Below, piece after piece: positions 53,203 to 63,274 of a stretch of 64,000 bases of DNA. Location of the stretch: contig JALGYY010000010.1 in assembly GCA_025782575.1 (NCBI GenBank), positions 1 through 64,000 on the forward strand, in the 5' to 3' direction. Position 1 is the first letter of the stretch. Each line of letters begins with the position of its first letter. A model generated the notes under the pieces. It was not told where the DNA came from. It searched no databases and was given only the letters and a program-made list of their open reading frames with translations. The translations under genes and the position numbers were made by a program. Origin of the DNA: a bacterium (lineage in GTDB: Bacteria > Orphanbacterota > Orphanbacteria > Orphanbacterales > Orphanbacteraceae).

Positions 53203-54002
53203 TTCGATACCTCCTCGGGAGCCGGCCCGGCCGGATCCGTCTTGGGGCGCGGCTTCCAGCCGCTGATTCGTCTCGCAATCGTATGAAACGTGTTGACGTC
53301 ATCCCGTCTGAGTTGGGCACGTTGCAGTATTAAACGCAAGTGCTTCAGCAGATTCTTTCGCCTCTTGCCATCCAGCTCGTTCTTGATGAGCGCCTGATCG
53401 AAGTGCTCATACATCTCTTCGAGCGATTCATCATCCGCAAGGATCGGCCCCTCACTTTCGGCCGGCGGCTGCCGGAGGGCGAGAGCCGATTCGTAGGAAA
53501 GGACCATGACTGACTGGGCGAGATTGAGTGACGGGTGATCGACCGGGGACGGCGCGGTCACGATCCGATGGCACCGCACGATCTGCTCGTTCGTGAGCCC
53601 GGTCTTCTCGGGACCGAAGACGATCGCAATCCGGGCATCTTCTTTCATTCCCGCCAGCATTTCGGACCAGCCGCGAGGTGTGATGACTTTGGGTTGGCTG
53701 CGCCGGGTTCGCCTGGTCGTGGCGACCACGCAGGTGCAATCCTTGACCGCATCGTTCAGCGTGGGGTGGACTTCGGCGCGTTCGAGCACCTCTTCCGCGC
53801 CATGGGCCATGGCAACGGCATGAGCGGTCCACCAGGGCCGGACAGGATCGACGAGTACGAGACGTGAGAAGCCCATCGATTTAAGAGCGCGGGCGGCCGC
53901 ACCGATATTGCCGGACTCGGTGGTGCCGACAAGGACGAATCGGATCTCATCGCGAGGGGGAAGTCCGTCCCGTTCGTGCCAGAATCTAGCGGAGAGGGCC
54001 AT
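53199..54002 (-). CDS. SPOUT tRNA 2'-O-methyltransferase, TrmJ-like
   Basis: A 267-aa SpoU/TrmH-superfamily enzyme using S-adenosylmethionine through a trefoil knot. 'FVLVGTTESGNIGAAARAL' is motif 1. 'IAIVFGPEKTGLTNEQI' and 'PSLNLAQSVMVLSYE' are the knot motifs that define the TrmJ family, which methylates C/U32 in tRNA. The C-terminal helical region from about residue 180 is also TrmJ-like. It starts four bases after the GreA-like gene. Related LasT-type proteins have the same motifs, so the target site is inferred. Confidence 0.85.
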   Translation of the reverse strand: MALSARFWHERDGLPPRDEIRFVLVGTTESGNIGAAARALKSMGFSRLVLVDPVRPWWTAHAVAMAHGAEEVLERAEVHPTLNDAVKDCTCVVATTRRTRRSQPKVITPRGWSEMLAGMKEDARIAIVFGPEKTGLTNEQIVRCHRIVTAPSPVDHPSLNLAQSVMVLSYESALALRQPPAESEGPILADDESLEEMYEHFDQALIKNELDGKRRKNLLKHLRLILQRAQLRRDDVNTFHTIARRISGWKPRPKTDPAGPAPEEVSK

Positions 54003-54006
54003 CAGA

Positions 54007-56649
54007 TCAACTGTCTTCGGCTGGGAGCTTCTTTCGAATGGAGAGAATGGTGAACGTCCGATCCTGGAACGGGCCTGCCACCTCTCCTACTCGCTTACCG
54101 AGAAGAATCATTCCCAAAGGGGCGAGATAGGAAATCACATCGTCACCGAGATCGCGATCCCCCTCGCCTAAAATCCAGTACTTGTACTCTTCGCCCGTGT
54201 CGGAGCGGATCTCCACCTCCGTACCCGGCATGGCGATTTCGCCGTCAAAATCGAAATCTTCAATCGGCTTGGCCATCTGGATTCTGCCATAGAGCTTTTC
54301 GAGCCGCTCAGTTGAATCACGCTGTTTCTGGCGAGCAGCATCGTATTCCGCGTTCTCCTTGAGATCGCCATGCTCGCGGGCCTTTCGAATCATCTGGGGA
54401 ATCGTAGTCTTGAGATCCCAGTCGAGTTCTTCGACCTCCTTCTGGAGCCGGACGAGAGTCCCCCGCGAGATGAGCACACGGCCGCCGAACTCTTCAATTG
54501 CGCTTTTTTCGGCAGTCGGACGGAGTGAGGCACGATTCCCCTCGACTTCGCGAGCCACTCTCTCGAGGGGCGATCCCTGGAACGCCTCGAGCACCGGGAA
54601 AAGATACCGCTCTGAATGCTTCCAGTGTGACAGCCGGGTCCGGAGGTAATCACACTCCTCGTCGGTCGGCTCGTAAGATCGAATCGCCCGCTGGAAACCC
54701 TCGGATTCGACGATGGCGAGAGCTTCTTTCCTGTGAGGCTCTCTTTCCGGTTCCTCGAGAACGGGAAGAAGAGCATGGACGAGTTGCACTGCCAGCGCCG
54801 GCTGAGTGACCTGCAGCTCTTTCACCAGATGAAGAACGGCATTCCCCTTCTTGGGGCTCTTTGAAAGGATATCGTTAACGATCGCTTTCCTCGCACCATC
54901 TCCCATACCCTGAATTGCCTGCCATGCTTCGCGGCGCACCGTAACCACGCGCGATGTCAGAAGGAGATGAGCCATCCGCTCCTTCGCCTCATCTCGCGTG
55001 TACGAGAGAAGGGCCTTTTGCTGATCAGGGGAAAGCGGTCCGAGATCGGGAGCGTCCAGGAGTGCGAGGATCGCCTCCCCCATGGCTTCATCATTACCCC
55101 TGCCGATTTGATCCAGGAACTGAAGGCCCATCACCCGTTCGACCGCGACCGTATCAGCACGATTGCTATGGACATGAATCGCTGGCGCGTATCTGTCCGC
55201 GAGTTCCTTTTCGCCGTCGGGATGCTGTTCCAGATAGCTGATAAGGAGTCCGAGGCCTTTCCGAAAGTTGGCGTCTACAGAGAATTCGGGGAGGGCTGAA
55301 ACGGACTCACCCTCTTTACGAAGCCGGATGGTGTTCCGAAACGCCTGGGACAGATCGAACCTGGGGTCCGTCTCCGCCCCCCTTTTGGCATTCTTCCACC
55401 ACTCGGACCAGGAACTCGAAGCGAGCACCTCGAGCCGTACCAACAGTTTTCGGATCTCATCTCGAGACGCTTCTCCCCCCATGTGCTCGAGCACATGGTG
55501 GAGAAGTTCGACACGATTTTTCTTAGCCGCCGCCCGAACTTCGTCCGGCTTCTCGAACATCTTGACCCGCAAGTCAGTAGGCTCGAGGAAGAGAAGCGCC
55601 GTATTGGCCAGGTTCAAACTCATTTTGTGATCGGATTTCTCCGCGAAACGAATGAAGAGATACTCTCCGTCATTGTCTGTAATCTGTCCGACACCCCAGC
55701 TGTGATGATAAACGTGCCGGCCGGCGGGGAGTTCGAGCAACTTGTCCAGCTTCTCCAGCGCTTCATTGATCGGCACGGCGGTATCGGCGATTCCGGTCCG
55801 CTGGAAGAGCTTTTCGGCGTTGATGACATCCCCGTAAGCGCCCGGGCCGAATTCAGCCGCCAGCTTGCGGAGTTCACCGCTATCACCAAGGTCCTCGAGA
55901 TGCTTCCGAAGGACGGTCCACGCTTCTCCGTTCAACCCCTGATCCAGGATACCCTGCCTGCAGAAATCAAATGTCGTGATCGCGCGATCAAACTCTTTTT
56001 GTTTCATTAGTTGATCAATGGCGCCAAGGAGACAGCCGAGATCTTCTTTCGACGCCCCCTCACTCAGATAGAGGACGCCCTCTTCCAGACGATCGTAATT
56101 CTTCTTCTGGGCATATTCGAGAAGGGAGCGTGCGATCAGGCTCCGCCCTTCCTCCTCTTCCCCTGATTCCATCAGAGCCGAACCAAAAGCCCACTGCACA
56201 CGATGATCTTCTCCTTTTCGCTCGAACGCCGTCCGGAGCAGCTCGGGGGAAACATGATCGCCTCCCCCCTTTTCCCAGATTCGCGCCACAAGACGTGCAA
56301 AATCAGTGCTCTCGGTTTCGGCCAGGGCGCGCGTCACGATCGGAATGATCACGCCCCAGTCCTCTCTCTGTTCCAGTCGTTCACAAAGCACGACGTACAT
56401 GCGTGTGGCGATGGTTCGGTCACCTACCTGGCTTTGTACCCTGGCGGCGGTGTAGAGGAGAGCGTCCCCCCCCTCTTTCCCTTGAGTGTGGATGAGTGGA
56501 TTGATGAGTTTAATGAGGCCGTCCGATTTTCCGTCTTCAGCGGCTTCCGCTATGGCTTCATCGATTCGATCGGCAAGAGTGGCGTTGAGCGGGGCGGCGG
56601 CGCCGGAGGGATCCTCGCCCAGCATCAGTATGTCCTTGAGCTTCTCCAA
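54007..56649 (-). CDS. greA: GreA-type transcript cleavage factor with large N-terminal helical domain
   Basis: An 880-aa fusion. The last 160 residues are GreA/GreB: the coiled-coil finger carries 'GDLKENAEYDAARQK', whose acidic residues stimulate RNA cleavage by stalled RNA polymerase, then the FKBP-like C-terminal domain ('TEVEIRSDTGEEYKYWI'). The first 700 residues are helical-repeat-like, with a central 'HHSWGVGQITDNDGEYLFI' module. Chlamydial and spirochaetal GreA proteins have a comparable extension as far as I recall. The start is TTG at 56649 with GGAGG seven bases before it. It is co-transcribed with the TrmJ-like and aldo/keto reductase genes. Confidence 0.85.
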   Translation of the reverse strand: MEKLKDILMLGEDPSGAAAPLNATLADRIDEAIAEAAEDGKSDGLIKLINPLIHTQGKEGGDALLYTAARVQSQVGDRTIATRMYVVLCERLEQREDWGVIIPIVTRALAETESTDFARLVARIWEKGGGDHVSPELLRTAFERKGEDHRVQWAFGSALMESGEEEEGRSLIARSLLEYAQKKNYDRLEEGVLYLSEGASKEDLGCLLGAIDQLMKQKEFDRAITTFDFCRQGILDQGLNGEAWTVLRKHLEDLGDSGELRKLAAEFGPGAYGDVINAEKLFQRTGIADTAVPINEALEKLDKLLELPAGRHVYHHSWGVGQITDNDGEYLFIRFAEKSDHKMSLNLANTALLFLEPTDLRVKMFEKPDEVRAAAKKNRVELLHHVLEHMGGEASRDEIRKLLVRLEVLASSSWSEWWKNAKRGAETDPRFDLSQAFRNTIRLRKEGESVSALPEFSVDANFRKGLGLLISYLEQHPDGEKELADRYAPAIHVHSNRADTVAVERVMGLQFLDQIGRGNDEAMGEAILALLDAPDLGPLSPDQQKALLSYTRDEAKERMAHLLLTSRVVTVRREAWQAIQGMGDGARKAIVNDILSKSPKKGNAVLHLVKELQVTQPALAVQLVHALLPVLEEPEREPHRKEALAIVESEGFQRAIRSYEPTDEECDYLRTRLSHWKHSERYLFPVLEAFQGSPLERVAREVEGNRASLRPTAEKSAIEEFGGRVLISRGTLVRLQKEVEELDWDLKTTIPQMIRKAREHGDLKENAEYDAARQKQRDSTERLEKLYGRIQMAKPIEDFDFDGEIAMPGTEVEIRSDTGEEYKYWILGEGDRDLGDDVISYLAPLGMILLGKRVGEVAGPFQDRTFTILSIRKKLPAEDS

Positions 56650-56712
56650 TTACAATCCTCCGAAATTGTTCTGAGTCAGAAAGAGAATCGTACCAGAAGA
56701 GTGTCCCCCGGC

Positions 56713-57654
56713 TCAAGCGGTTGTAATTGATATTCCTCGATCCTTATACCATTGGCGGATTATGTCCCAGATCTCGGTCGCCGTCTCTGCAAACCGGAAA
56801 ATATCGACGTCTTCGGGCGAGATTACCCCCTCTCTGGCGAGGTATTCGGCGTTGAACGCCCCTTCCCAGAACTCCCGCCCCACCAGAATGATGGGAAACG
56901 GGTCGACGACCCTCGTCTGCACGAGAGTCAGGGATTCGAATAGCTCGTCAAAAGTACCGAATCCCCCCGGAAAGGCCACGAGCGCCCTGGCCCGCTTCAG
57001 GAAGTGCATTTTCCTAAGGGCGAAATAGCGGAACTGAAAACAGAGACCCGGCGTGATGAATGAGTTGGGGAATTGCTCCATCGGGAGTGTGATGTTCAGC
57101 CCGACTGACTTGGCTCCGACATCGTGTGCCCCCCGATTGCCCGCCTCCATGACCCCGGGACCGCCCCCGGTGACCACCACCATGTCGCACTTCCCTTTGA
57201 TCTGGCAGGTGCTGCTGACAAGGCTCGCAAGCTCCCGCGCCACGTCATAGTATTTTGATTTGGCGAGTACTCTTTCGGCAACGGCCGCCCGCAGCTTCGT
57301 TTTCGGGTCATCAGGCTGCTCTTTCAGCTCCTCCCGTGCCTCGCCGAGACGGCGTCGGGCAACCTCCGGCTCCACGATCCGCGTCCCGCCGAAGATGACG
57401 ATGGTTGATTCGATGCCGTGCTCCCTGAGCAGAATCTCCGGCTTTCTGTACTCGAGCAACAGGCGGGCGGCTCTCACCTCGTCCCTGGCAAGCAGAGCGA
57501 GATCCTGGTCTGCCCGGACATACGAAGGGTCATCCATGATCGCCCTGATCCGCGCCTCCGCCTCGGAATCGTCCGGCGGTATGGCCGGTTTGCAATCAGG
57601 CAACGGCTCAATCCGTTCCGGCCGGGCCGGGGCTGTTTTCTTTCGATTCGGCAT
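56713..57654 (-). CDS. LOG-family protein (phosphoribohydrolase-like)
   Basis: A 313-aa protein of the LOG/'lysine decarboxylase-like' family. The signatures 'VVVTGGGPGVMEAGNRG' and 'AFPGGFGTFDELFE' hold the nucleotide-binding and catalytic residues (PGGxGTxxE). Such enzymes cleave ribose 5-phosphate from nucleoside monophosphates, best known for cytokinin activation; YgdH/PpnN-like nucleosidase activity is the likelier bacterial role. A 90-residue N-terminal helical extension with 'SYVRADQDLALLARDE' is present. GAGGAG precedes the ATG. It is divergent from the YfhO-like gene. Confidence 0.83.
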   Translation of the reverse strand: MPNRKKTAPARPERIEPLPDCKPAIPPDDSEAEARIRAIMDDPSYVRADQDLALLARDEVRAARLLLEYRKPEILLREHGIESTIVIFGGTRIVEPEVARRRLGEAREELKEQPDDPKTKLRAAVAERVLAKSKYYDVARELASLVSSTCQIKGKCDMVVVTGGGPGVMEAGNRGAHDVGAKSVGLNITLPMEQFPNSFITPGLCFQFRYFALRKMHFLKRARALVAFPGGFGTFDELFESLTLVQTRVVDPFPIILVGREFWEGAFNAEYLAREGVISPEDVDIFRFAETATEIWDIIRQWYKDRGISITTA

Positions 57655-57739
57655 TTCAGCTCCTCGCTCGGTTTGATCTCCGATCTATGGGTCGCGGTTC
57701 AGGCTGACCCCGACTATGATATGATGCCTCGCGAATTCA

Positions 57740-60241
57740 ATGAAAGATATCAGAGGCAAAACGATCCGCGTCGCGCGCGCTCTCTTTCCAACCGCCGGGC
57801 TGGCGGTTCTTCTCGCCGTATGGTTCGCCCCGTTCTTCTTTCAGGGGAAGGTGGTCTGGCCGGCCAATACATGGAACCGGCAACCCTGGGATAAGTACGC
57901 CCCCGCCTATGCCGACTCCATTCCGAGCTTCAATCCCGACTTCGCGGTTTCCTACTACCCGCGCCGTGTCTTCATGAAAAGGGCCTTGGAGTCAGGCGAG
58001 TTTCCCCTCTGGAACCCGTACTCTTTCTGCGGAACTCCGTTCATCGCCGACATTCAGGCGGGGGTCCTTTACCCGGTGAACTGGTTTCTTCTTCCTCTTG
58101 ACCCTGCACGGCAGTTCGCCCCCTACCTCTATTTCCACATGCTTATCGGTGGCGTCGGAATGTTCTACCTGCTTCGAAGACACCGCATCAGTCCGGATAT
58201 CGCCTTCGCCGCGGCGGCGGTTTTTTCCTTCAACGAGTATTTCCTGAAGTATATCGGTCTCCCTACGTTCCTCGCGACAGCAGCGTGGATTCCATGGATG
58301 CTCCTCGTCACGGACAGGATGCTGATGAGGCCGACCTTGGGGGCGGCTGTTGCGGCGGCATTGGTCGGAACATTCTCGTTCCTTGCCGGCCAGCCGCAGA
58401 CTGTAATTCACGGGGCTTACGCCCTTCTCATCTATATTGCCGCAAGGATCGTGACGCTCCGCTCCGTGGGAGGCGACTCGATGGGCAGGCCGAAAGCAGT
58501 GGCCGGCGCCTTTCTCCTCGCCGCCACTCTCGCTCTCCTTCTTTGCGCCGCCCAGCTGCTGCCGACGGCGGAAATCGCATCCCAATCCGCCCGAACGTCC
58601 CGGTCGTACGAGGATGTTCTCTCCGGTTCGTTCCATCCTGTCGACATACTTCGCGCTTTCGTTCCGGATATCCTGGGGAACACATTTCAACATGATTGGT
58701 GGGGGGGACGTTTCAAGCTGGGGAATTCCTTTTTCGCCCGTATCAACCTGACCGGGCTCTTTGCGGGCACTGCCGTTCTGCTCACCGCTCTCTGGGGGAT
58801 GATTACGCCGGGGGTCCGCCGCCGCGCCCTCCCCTTCACGCTGGTGGGCGCATTTTTTGCGCTCGTCGCCTTCGGAACACCTCTCACCAGGTTCGCATGG
58901 AGGTTTCTCCCTGGATTCCGCTTTTCCCGGATTGATCGCGCAAGCGTTTTCATTCTGCTTGCTGTCATCGCTCTGGCAGCATTCGCGGCGGAGGCGCTCC
59001 GCAAGAGGGGCGGGAGAGGCCGGATCATAGTCGGCTGTGTGATGCTCCTCGGCCTCGCGGGGGGCCTGCTTTTCATTTTTCTAGCCGGGGACGCCCTCCC
59101 GCAGTACCTCCAGTTTTTCACGTCCTCAGACGCCCCTCTCAAGATCCGACCGGAGAGAACCGAGTTCGTTTTTCAGAGAACCCTGCTCGCCTCTCTCTTC
59201 GGGCTCGCGGCACCACTCGCGTTTTTTCTTTCCAAACTTCGTATTGCCGCACTCCTCCCACTCGCCCTCTCCTTTGTTCAGCTCTTCCAGTTCGGGCTTC
59301 CCTACCGGGCGGCAAGAGACCCGCAGGATGTATATGGAGAGACAACTGAAATTGTCGCCCTGCGAGAGCTCCTCGACGAAGGTGAGGAGGGGGGGGGACG
59401 AATGATCCGCTTCGGCAAGAATGTCGGCGTCAAATCCCGTTACTCCGGCGCGATTCCGACGTCGACAAATATCCCCTTCCGCATTCGCGACCTCCAGGGA
59501 TACAACGCGTTATGCACTGCCGCTCTTGGCAGGAGGCTCGAGGGGGCGTTTTTAGAAAAGGTCTTCTCTCAGGGGATATGGTCCGGGCGGCGGCTCGTCG
59601 CTCCGGAATGGAGCCGATCCCTTACCAACCCGATAATCGATGCTCTTTCCGTGCGCGCGGTGGTGAGCTCTACACCCATACAGGGTCAGGACCGTAGAGC
59701 TCTTATGGAGGATGGTTGGAAAGGGATCGCATTGGGTGGCCTTACAGTGTGGGAAAATACGGAAGCACTTCCGAGAGCGAGGCTCCTCCCCTTTGGCCGC
59801 GGTCTTTCCAAGAAAGAGCTTCGCAAGACAATTCAGAGGGGTTCATGGAACCCGCGGGTTGAAGCGTTCTGGCGAGGAGAGGGAACGGTCGGGGACTCGG
59901 CGATCGCCGCAGGAGAAGTCCGGGTAACGGACGAGTCGCTCGGTCAGGTGACGATCAACTGCCGCGCCCCGGCCGAGCAGATTCTAGTGTTCGCCGATTC
60001 AAAGGCGCCGGGATGGAAAGCGACTCTCGACGGCGAGCCGGTTCCGCTCATCGACGTGTACGATCTCGTCCGTGGTCTGATTGTTCCCGAGGGGGAACAT
60101 ACCGTACGGATGTGGTACTCCCCCGCCTCATTTCGATACGGCCTGGTCGGGACGATTACCGGCCTGATCGCCTGCACGGCACTTCTGGGCATAGACGCCG
60201 CCCGGCGCCGCCGGACAGCAGCCGGCACCGACAGCCCTTGA
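57740..60241 (+). CDS. YfhO-like polytopic membrane protein
   Basis: An 833-aa membrane protein related to YfhO, a GT-C-fold family that in Firmicutes helps glycosylate lipoteichoic acid. About a dozen membrane segments lie between residues 10 and 530. The N-terminal luminal loop contains 'DFAVSYYPRRVFMKRALESG' and 'PLWNPYSFCGTPFIADIQAG', a signature of this group. The C-terminal soluble part includes 'ILVFADSKAPGWKATLDG' and a last membrane segment. Length and order fit the family. The transferred sugar and its acceptor are unknown. It shares a short divergent gap with the LOG gene. Confidence 0.78.
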   Translation: MKDIRGKTIRVARALFPTAGLAVLLAVWFAPFFFQGKVVWPANTWNRQPWDKYAPAYADSIPSFNPDFAVSYYPRRVFMKRALESGEFPLWNPYSFCGTPFIADIQAGVLYPVNWFLLPLDPARQFAPYLYFHMLIGGVGMFYLLRRHRISPDIAFAAAAVFSFNEYFLKYIGLPTFLATAAWIPWMLLVTDRMLMRPTLGAAVAAALVGTFSFLAGQPQTVIHGAYALLIYIAARIVTLRSVGGDSMGRPKAVAGAFLLAATLALLLCAAQLLPTAEIASQSARTSRSYEDVLSGSFHPVDILRAFVPDILGNTFQHDWWGGRFKLGNSFFARINLTGLFAGTAVLLTALWGMITPGVRRRALPFTLVGAFFALVAFGTPLTRFAWRFLPGFRFSRIDRASVFILLAVIALAAFAAEALRKRGGRGRIIVGCVMLLGLAGGLLFIFLAGDALPQYLQFFTSSDAPLKIRPERTEFVFQRTLLASLFGLAAPLAFFLSKLRIAALLPLALSFVQLFQFGLPYRAARDPQDVYGETTEIVALRELLDEGEEGGGRMIRFGKNVGVKSRYSGAIPTSTNIPFRIRDLQGYNALCTAALGRRLEGAFLEKVFSQGIWSGRRLVAPEWSRSLTNPIIDALSVRAVVSSTPIQGQDRRALMEDGWKGIALGGLTVWENTEALPRARLLPFGRGLSKKELRKTIQRGSWNPRVEAFWRGEGTVGDSAIAAGEVRVTDESLGQVTINCRAPAEQILVFADSKAPGWKATLDGEPVPLIDVYDLVRGLIVPEGEHTVRMWYSPASFRYGLVGTITGLIACTALLGIDAARRRRTAAGTDSP

Positions 60242-60336
60242 AACGATCCTGATCCGGTGGGATCATGGGATGTTCATACTGAAACCCACACGTATCTGGG
60301 GCTGCATGGCGCCCCTGCTCAGGAGATCATTCAAAA

Positions 60337-62013
60337 ATGGCACTGGTCGAGTGTGTTCCCAATATCAGCGAAGGGCGCGATCGCGCCATCATCGACGCCG
60401 TCACTGCTGAAATCGATCGTACCGAGGGCTGCACGCTACTGGATGTCGATCCCGGCCAGGCGACTAACCGGACGGTAATCACCTTTGTCGGAACCCCCGA
60501 CGCGGCGGTGGAGGGGGCGTTCCGGCTGATCGCAAAGGCAGCGGAACTGATAGACATGAGCAGGCATTCGGGAGAGCACTCGAGAATGGGTGCCACGGAC
60601 GTCTGCCCGTTCGTCCCCGTCTCTGGAATTGCGATGGACGAGTGTGTCGAACTGGCGAAGAAGCTGGGCAAGCGTGTGGGGGAAGAACTGGGGATTCCGG
60701 TCTATCTGTACGAGTATGCCGCACAGAAAGATGACCGTCACAATCTGGCTACTGTGCGGGCGGGGGAGTATGAAGGGCTGGAGCGAAAGCTCCGCGATCC
60801 TGAGTGGGCGCCCGATTTCGGCGAGCCGAAATTCAACGCTCGCTCGGGGGCGACGGCGATCAGCGCCCGTAAATTCCTGATCGCTTACAACGTCAATCTG
60901 AATACCCAGGACAAACGTCTCGCGAATGACATTGCGCTGAACATCAGGGAAGCAGGCCGTAACAAACGGGGGGCGAACGGCAAGTTCGTGCGCGACGAGA
61001 ACGGAGTCCCCGTCAAACAGCCGGGCCTTTTCAAGCACGTAAAAGCGGTGGGCTGGTTCATAGAGGAGTACAAGCGGGCCCAGATATCGATCAACTTCAC
61101 CGACTGGGAAGCTTCCTCCCCACACGCCGTTTTCGATGAGATCCGGAAGCAGGCTGCCGAGAGGGGAATGCGTGTTACGGGAAGTGAGCTCGTGGGGCTC
61201 GTTCCCCGCGAAGCCGTCCTCGCAGCCGGCCGATACTATCTTGAAAAACAGGGCCGCTCACTGGGAGTACCCGAGGCGCTCATCGTGGAATCCGCCATCC
61301 AGTCACTCGGGTTGAACGACATTACCCATTTCGACCCGGCGGAGAAAATCATTGAATACAGAGTATCAGGCGGACCGGCTCGTCTCGCCGGCCTTACCAT
61401 TACCGAGTTCATCGACGAGGTTTCTACCGAATCGCCCGCTCCCGGCGGCGGCAGTGTGGCCGCTCTTTGCGGATCGATGGGGGCGGCGCTCGCCTCGATG
61501 GTAGCCAATCTCACTGTGGGCAAGAAGAAATACGAGGAACACTGGCAGCCGATGAGCGACATGGCTGAGAAGGCTCAAAGCCTCAAGGATTTCTTCGTCG
61601 ACATGATCGATCGTGACACGAAAGCCTTTACCGGCGTGCTGGCGGCGAGGCGACTCCCCGGAAAAACGAAAGAAGAGAGCAAAGCGCGGGATGCGGCGAT
61701 TCTGGTTGCCATGAAGGACGCGTGCCATGTACCGCTGGAAACGCTCGAGAAGTGTCTTGATACGATCGCTCTCTCTCAGATCGCCGCGGACCGAGGCAAC
61801 AAGGCTTCGATCTCCGACGCCGCCGTTGCGGCATCATGCGGAGAAGCGGCCGCGGAGAGCGCATGGTACAACGTCGTCATCAACTTGAACGATATCGTTG
61901 ATGACACCTACACGACTGAAATGCGGAATCACGCCGATGATGTGCTCGGCCAGGTCCGGACGAGCGCCGAAAAAGTACACGACACTGTTAAGCGGGAGCT
62001 CGGATGCGCCTGA
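60337..62013 (+). CDS. ftcD: Bifunctional formiminotransferase-cyclodeaminase
   Basis: A 558-aa fusion of glutamate formimidoyltransferase (about residues 1-300) and formiminotetrahydrofolate cyclodeaminase (about 350-558). The first half shows 'CVPNISEGRD', the catalytic-His region 'RHSGEHSRMGATD' and 'AYNVNLNT'. The second begins with 'PAPGGGSVAALCGSMGAAL'. It passes the formimino group of histidine breakdown to tetrahydrofolate and releases ammonia, giving methenyl-THF. The two parts are often separate genes in bacteria. No hutHUI genes are nearby, so it may serve histidine catabolism from another locus. AGGAG lies eleven bases before the ATG. Confidence 0.9.
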   Translation: MALVECVPNISEGRDRAIIDAVTAEIDRTEGCTLLDVDPGQATNRTVITFVGTPDAAVEGAFRLIAKAAELIDMSRHSGEHSRMGATDVCPFVPVSGIAMDECVELAKKLGKRVGEELGIPVYLYEYAAQKDDRHNLATVRAGEYEGLERKLRDPEWAPDFGEPKFNARSGATAISARKFLIAYNVNLNTQDKRLANDIALNIREAGRNKRGANGKFVRDENGVPVKQPGLFKHVKAVGWFIEEYKRAQISINFTDWEASSPHAVFDEIRKQAAERGMRVTGSELVGLVPREAVLAAGRYYLEKQGRSLGVPEALIVESAIQSLGLNDITHFDPAEKIIEYRVSGGPARLAGLTITEFIDEVSTESPAPGGGSVAALCGSMGAALASMVANLTVGKKKYEEHWQPMSDMAEKAQSLKDFFVDMIDRDTKAFTGVLAARRLPGKTKEESKARDAAILVAMKDACHVPLETLEKCLDTIALSQIAADRGNKASISDAAVAASCGEAAAESAWYNVVINLNDIVDDTYTTEMRNHADDVLGQVRTSAEKVHDTVKRELGCA

Positions 62014-62026
62014 GAGGCGAGACGTC

Positions 62027-63274
62027 ATGATCCGGGACGCTGATGGATCGGGAGAGCACAAAGTCAAAGTGCTTCACCTCATCACCCGTCTGATACTCGG
62101 TGGGGCGCAGGAAAATACGATCGCCTCGGTAGCCTATGTCGATCCTGAACGGTTCGAATCCCACCTCTGGATGGGCCCGCAGACAGGAAGTGAGGGCTCC
62201 CTTCTCGAAGAGGCCCGGCGGCTGGGCATCAAGCCACGCATTCTGCCCGACCTCGTACGCGAATTGAATCCGATCAGAGACCTGCGAATCGTTTTCGAAC
62301 TTTCCAGGCTTTTTCGACAAGAGCGGTTCGACATCATTCACACCCATAGTTCCAAGGCGGGGATTGTCGGGCGGATCGCCGCGAAGATGGCCCGCGTACC
62401 CTCGGTCGTTCACACCGTACATGGCTGGGGTTTTCACGAGCGAATGACCCCGTCACGGCGCCGCTTCTATGTAGTTCTGGAGAAGTGGATGGCCCGCTGG
62501 ACTGACCGGCTCGTATCGGTTTCGGAGAGGACGACGCGGATCGGACTGGAACATGGGATCGGAGAGCATTCTCACTACAGTCTCATCCGGAGCGGAATCC
62601 CGGTCGAGCAGTTCCGGCGGGATCCCCGAAAGAGAGCGGCCATTCGGCGATCGCTCGGTATCGCCGACAATGAGATCGTGATCGGTTCGGTCGGGCGCCT
62701 TTCACCTCAGAAGAATCCGACCGATTTCGTCAGAATCGCTTCCAGACTCGCCAACCGTTATCCCAAGGTCCGCTTCATCTATGTCGGTGGCGGCCCGCTC
62801 AGAGCAGAAATCGAGGACAGCATTTCAGCTGCCGGTCTGATGGATCGGATCACCCTTCTCGGACTTCGCCGAGACATCGCCGACATCCTTTCCGCATTCG
62901 ACATTTTTATTCTGACCTCTCTCTGGGAGGGTTTGCCTCGCGTTGTCCCGCAGGCCCTTGCTTCAGGCCTTCCGGTAATCGCCTATGATATCTCGGGTAT
63001 CAAGGAGATCATCCGTCCGGATATCAACGGTGAGCTTGTCAGGTCCGGTGACACAGGAGCCATGGAGGAGATTCTCGCAAACCTCGTCACCAATGACTCG
63101 CTTAGAAGTGAGCTTTCGGCTCGCGCGGAACGGGGCTTTGACAGTTCGTTTTCAGAGGACCGTATGATTCGAGATCTGGAATCGCTCTACTCTGAACTTG
63201 CCGGCATGGTGCGAGGGAACCGTGATCCCGTTCCGGCCGACTCGGAAACCGGATCGATCTCGATCTCTTCATGA
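62027..63274 (+). CDS. GT4-family glycosyltransferase
   Basis: A 415-aa GT-B enzyme. The N-terminal half has 'HLITRLILGGAQENT' and 'HTHSSKAGIVGRIAAKMA'; the donor half has 'SVGRLSPQKNPTDFVRIA' and 'SLWEGLPRVVPQALASG'. The second acidic residue of the usual E-x7-E is Gln here, a change I recall from other members. It likely builds a polysaccharide repeat unit or lipid-linked glycan. I take the ATG at 62027 with GAGAGG upstream; the open frame begins inside ftcD. Its stop overlaps the flippase start (ATGA), so the two are coupled. Confidence 0.85.
   Translation: MIRDADGSGEHKVKVLHLITRLILGGAQENTIASVAYVDPERFESHLWMGPQTGSEGSLLEEARRLGIKPRILPDLVRELNPIRDLRIVFELSRLFRQERFDIIHTHSSKAGIVGRIAAKMARVPSVVHTVHGWGFHERMTPSRRRFYVVLEKWMARWTDRLVSVSERTTRIGLEHGIGEHSHYSLIRSGIPVEQFRRDPRKRAAIRRSLGIADNEIVIGSVGRLSPQKNPTDFVRIASRLANRYPKVRFIYVGGGPLRAEIEDSISAAGLMDRITLLGLRRDIADILSAFDIFILTSLWEGLPRVVPQALASGLPVIAYDISGIKEIIRPDINGELVRSGDTGAMEEILANLVTNDSLRSELSARAERGFDSSFSEDRMIRDLESLYSELAGMVRGNRDPVPADSETGSISISS

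Noticed and set aside
62144-62166. T-loop-like GGTTCGAATCC
   Set aside because: It lies inside the glycosyltransferase reading frame and no cloverleaf arms flank it.
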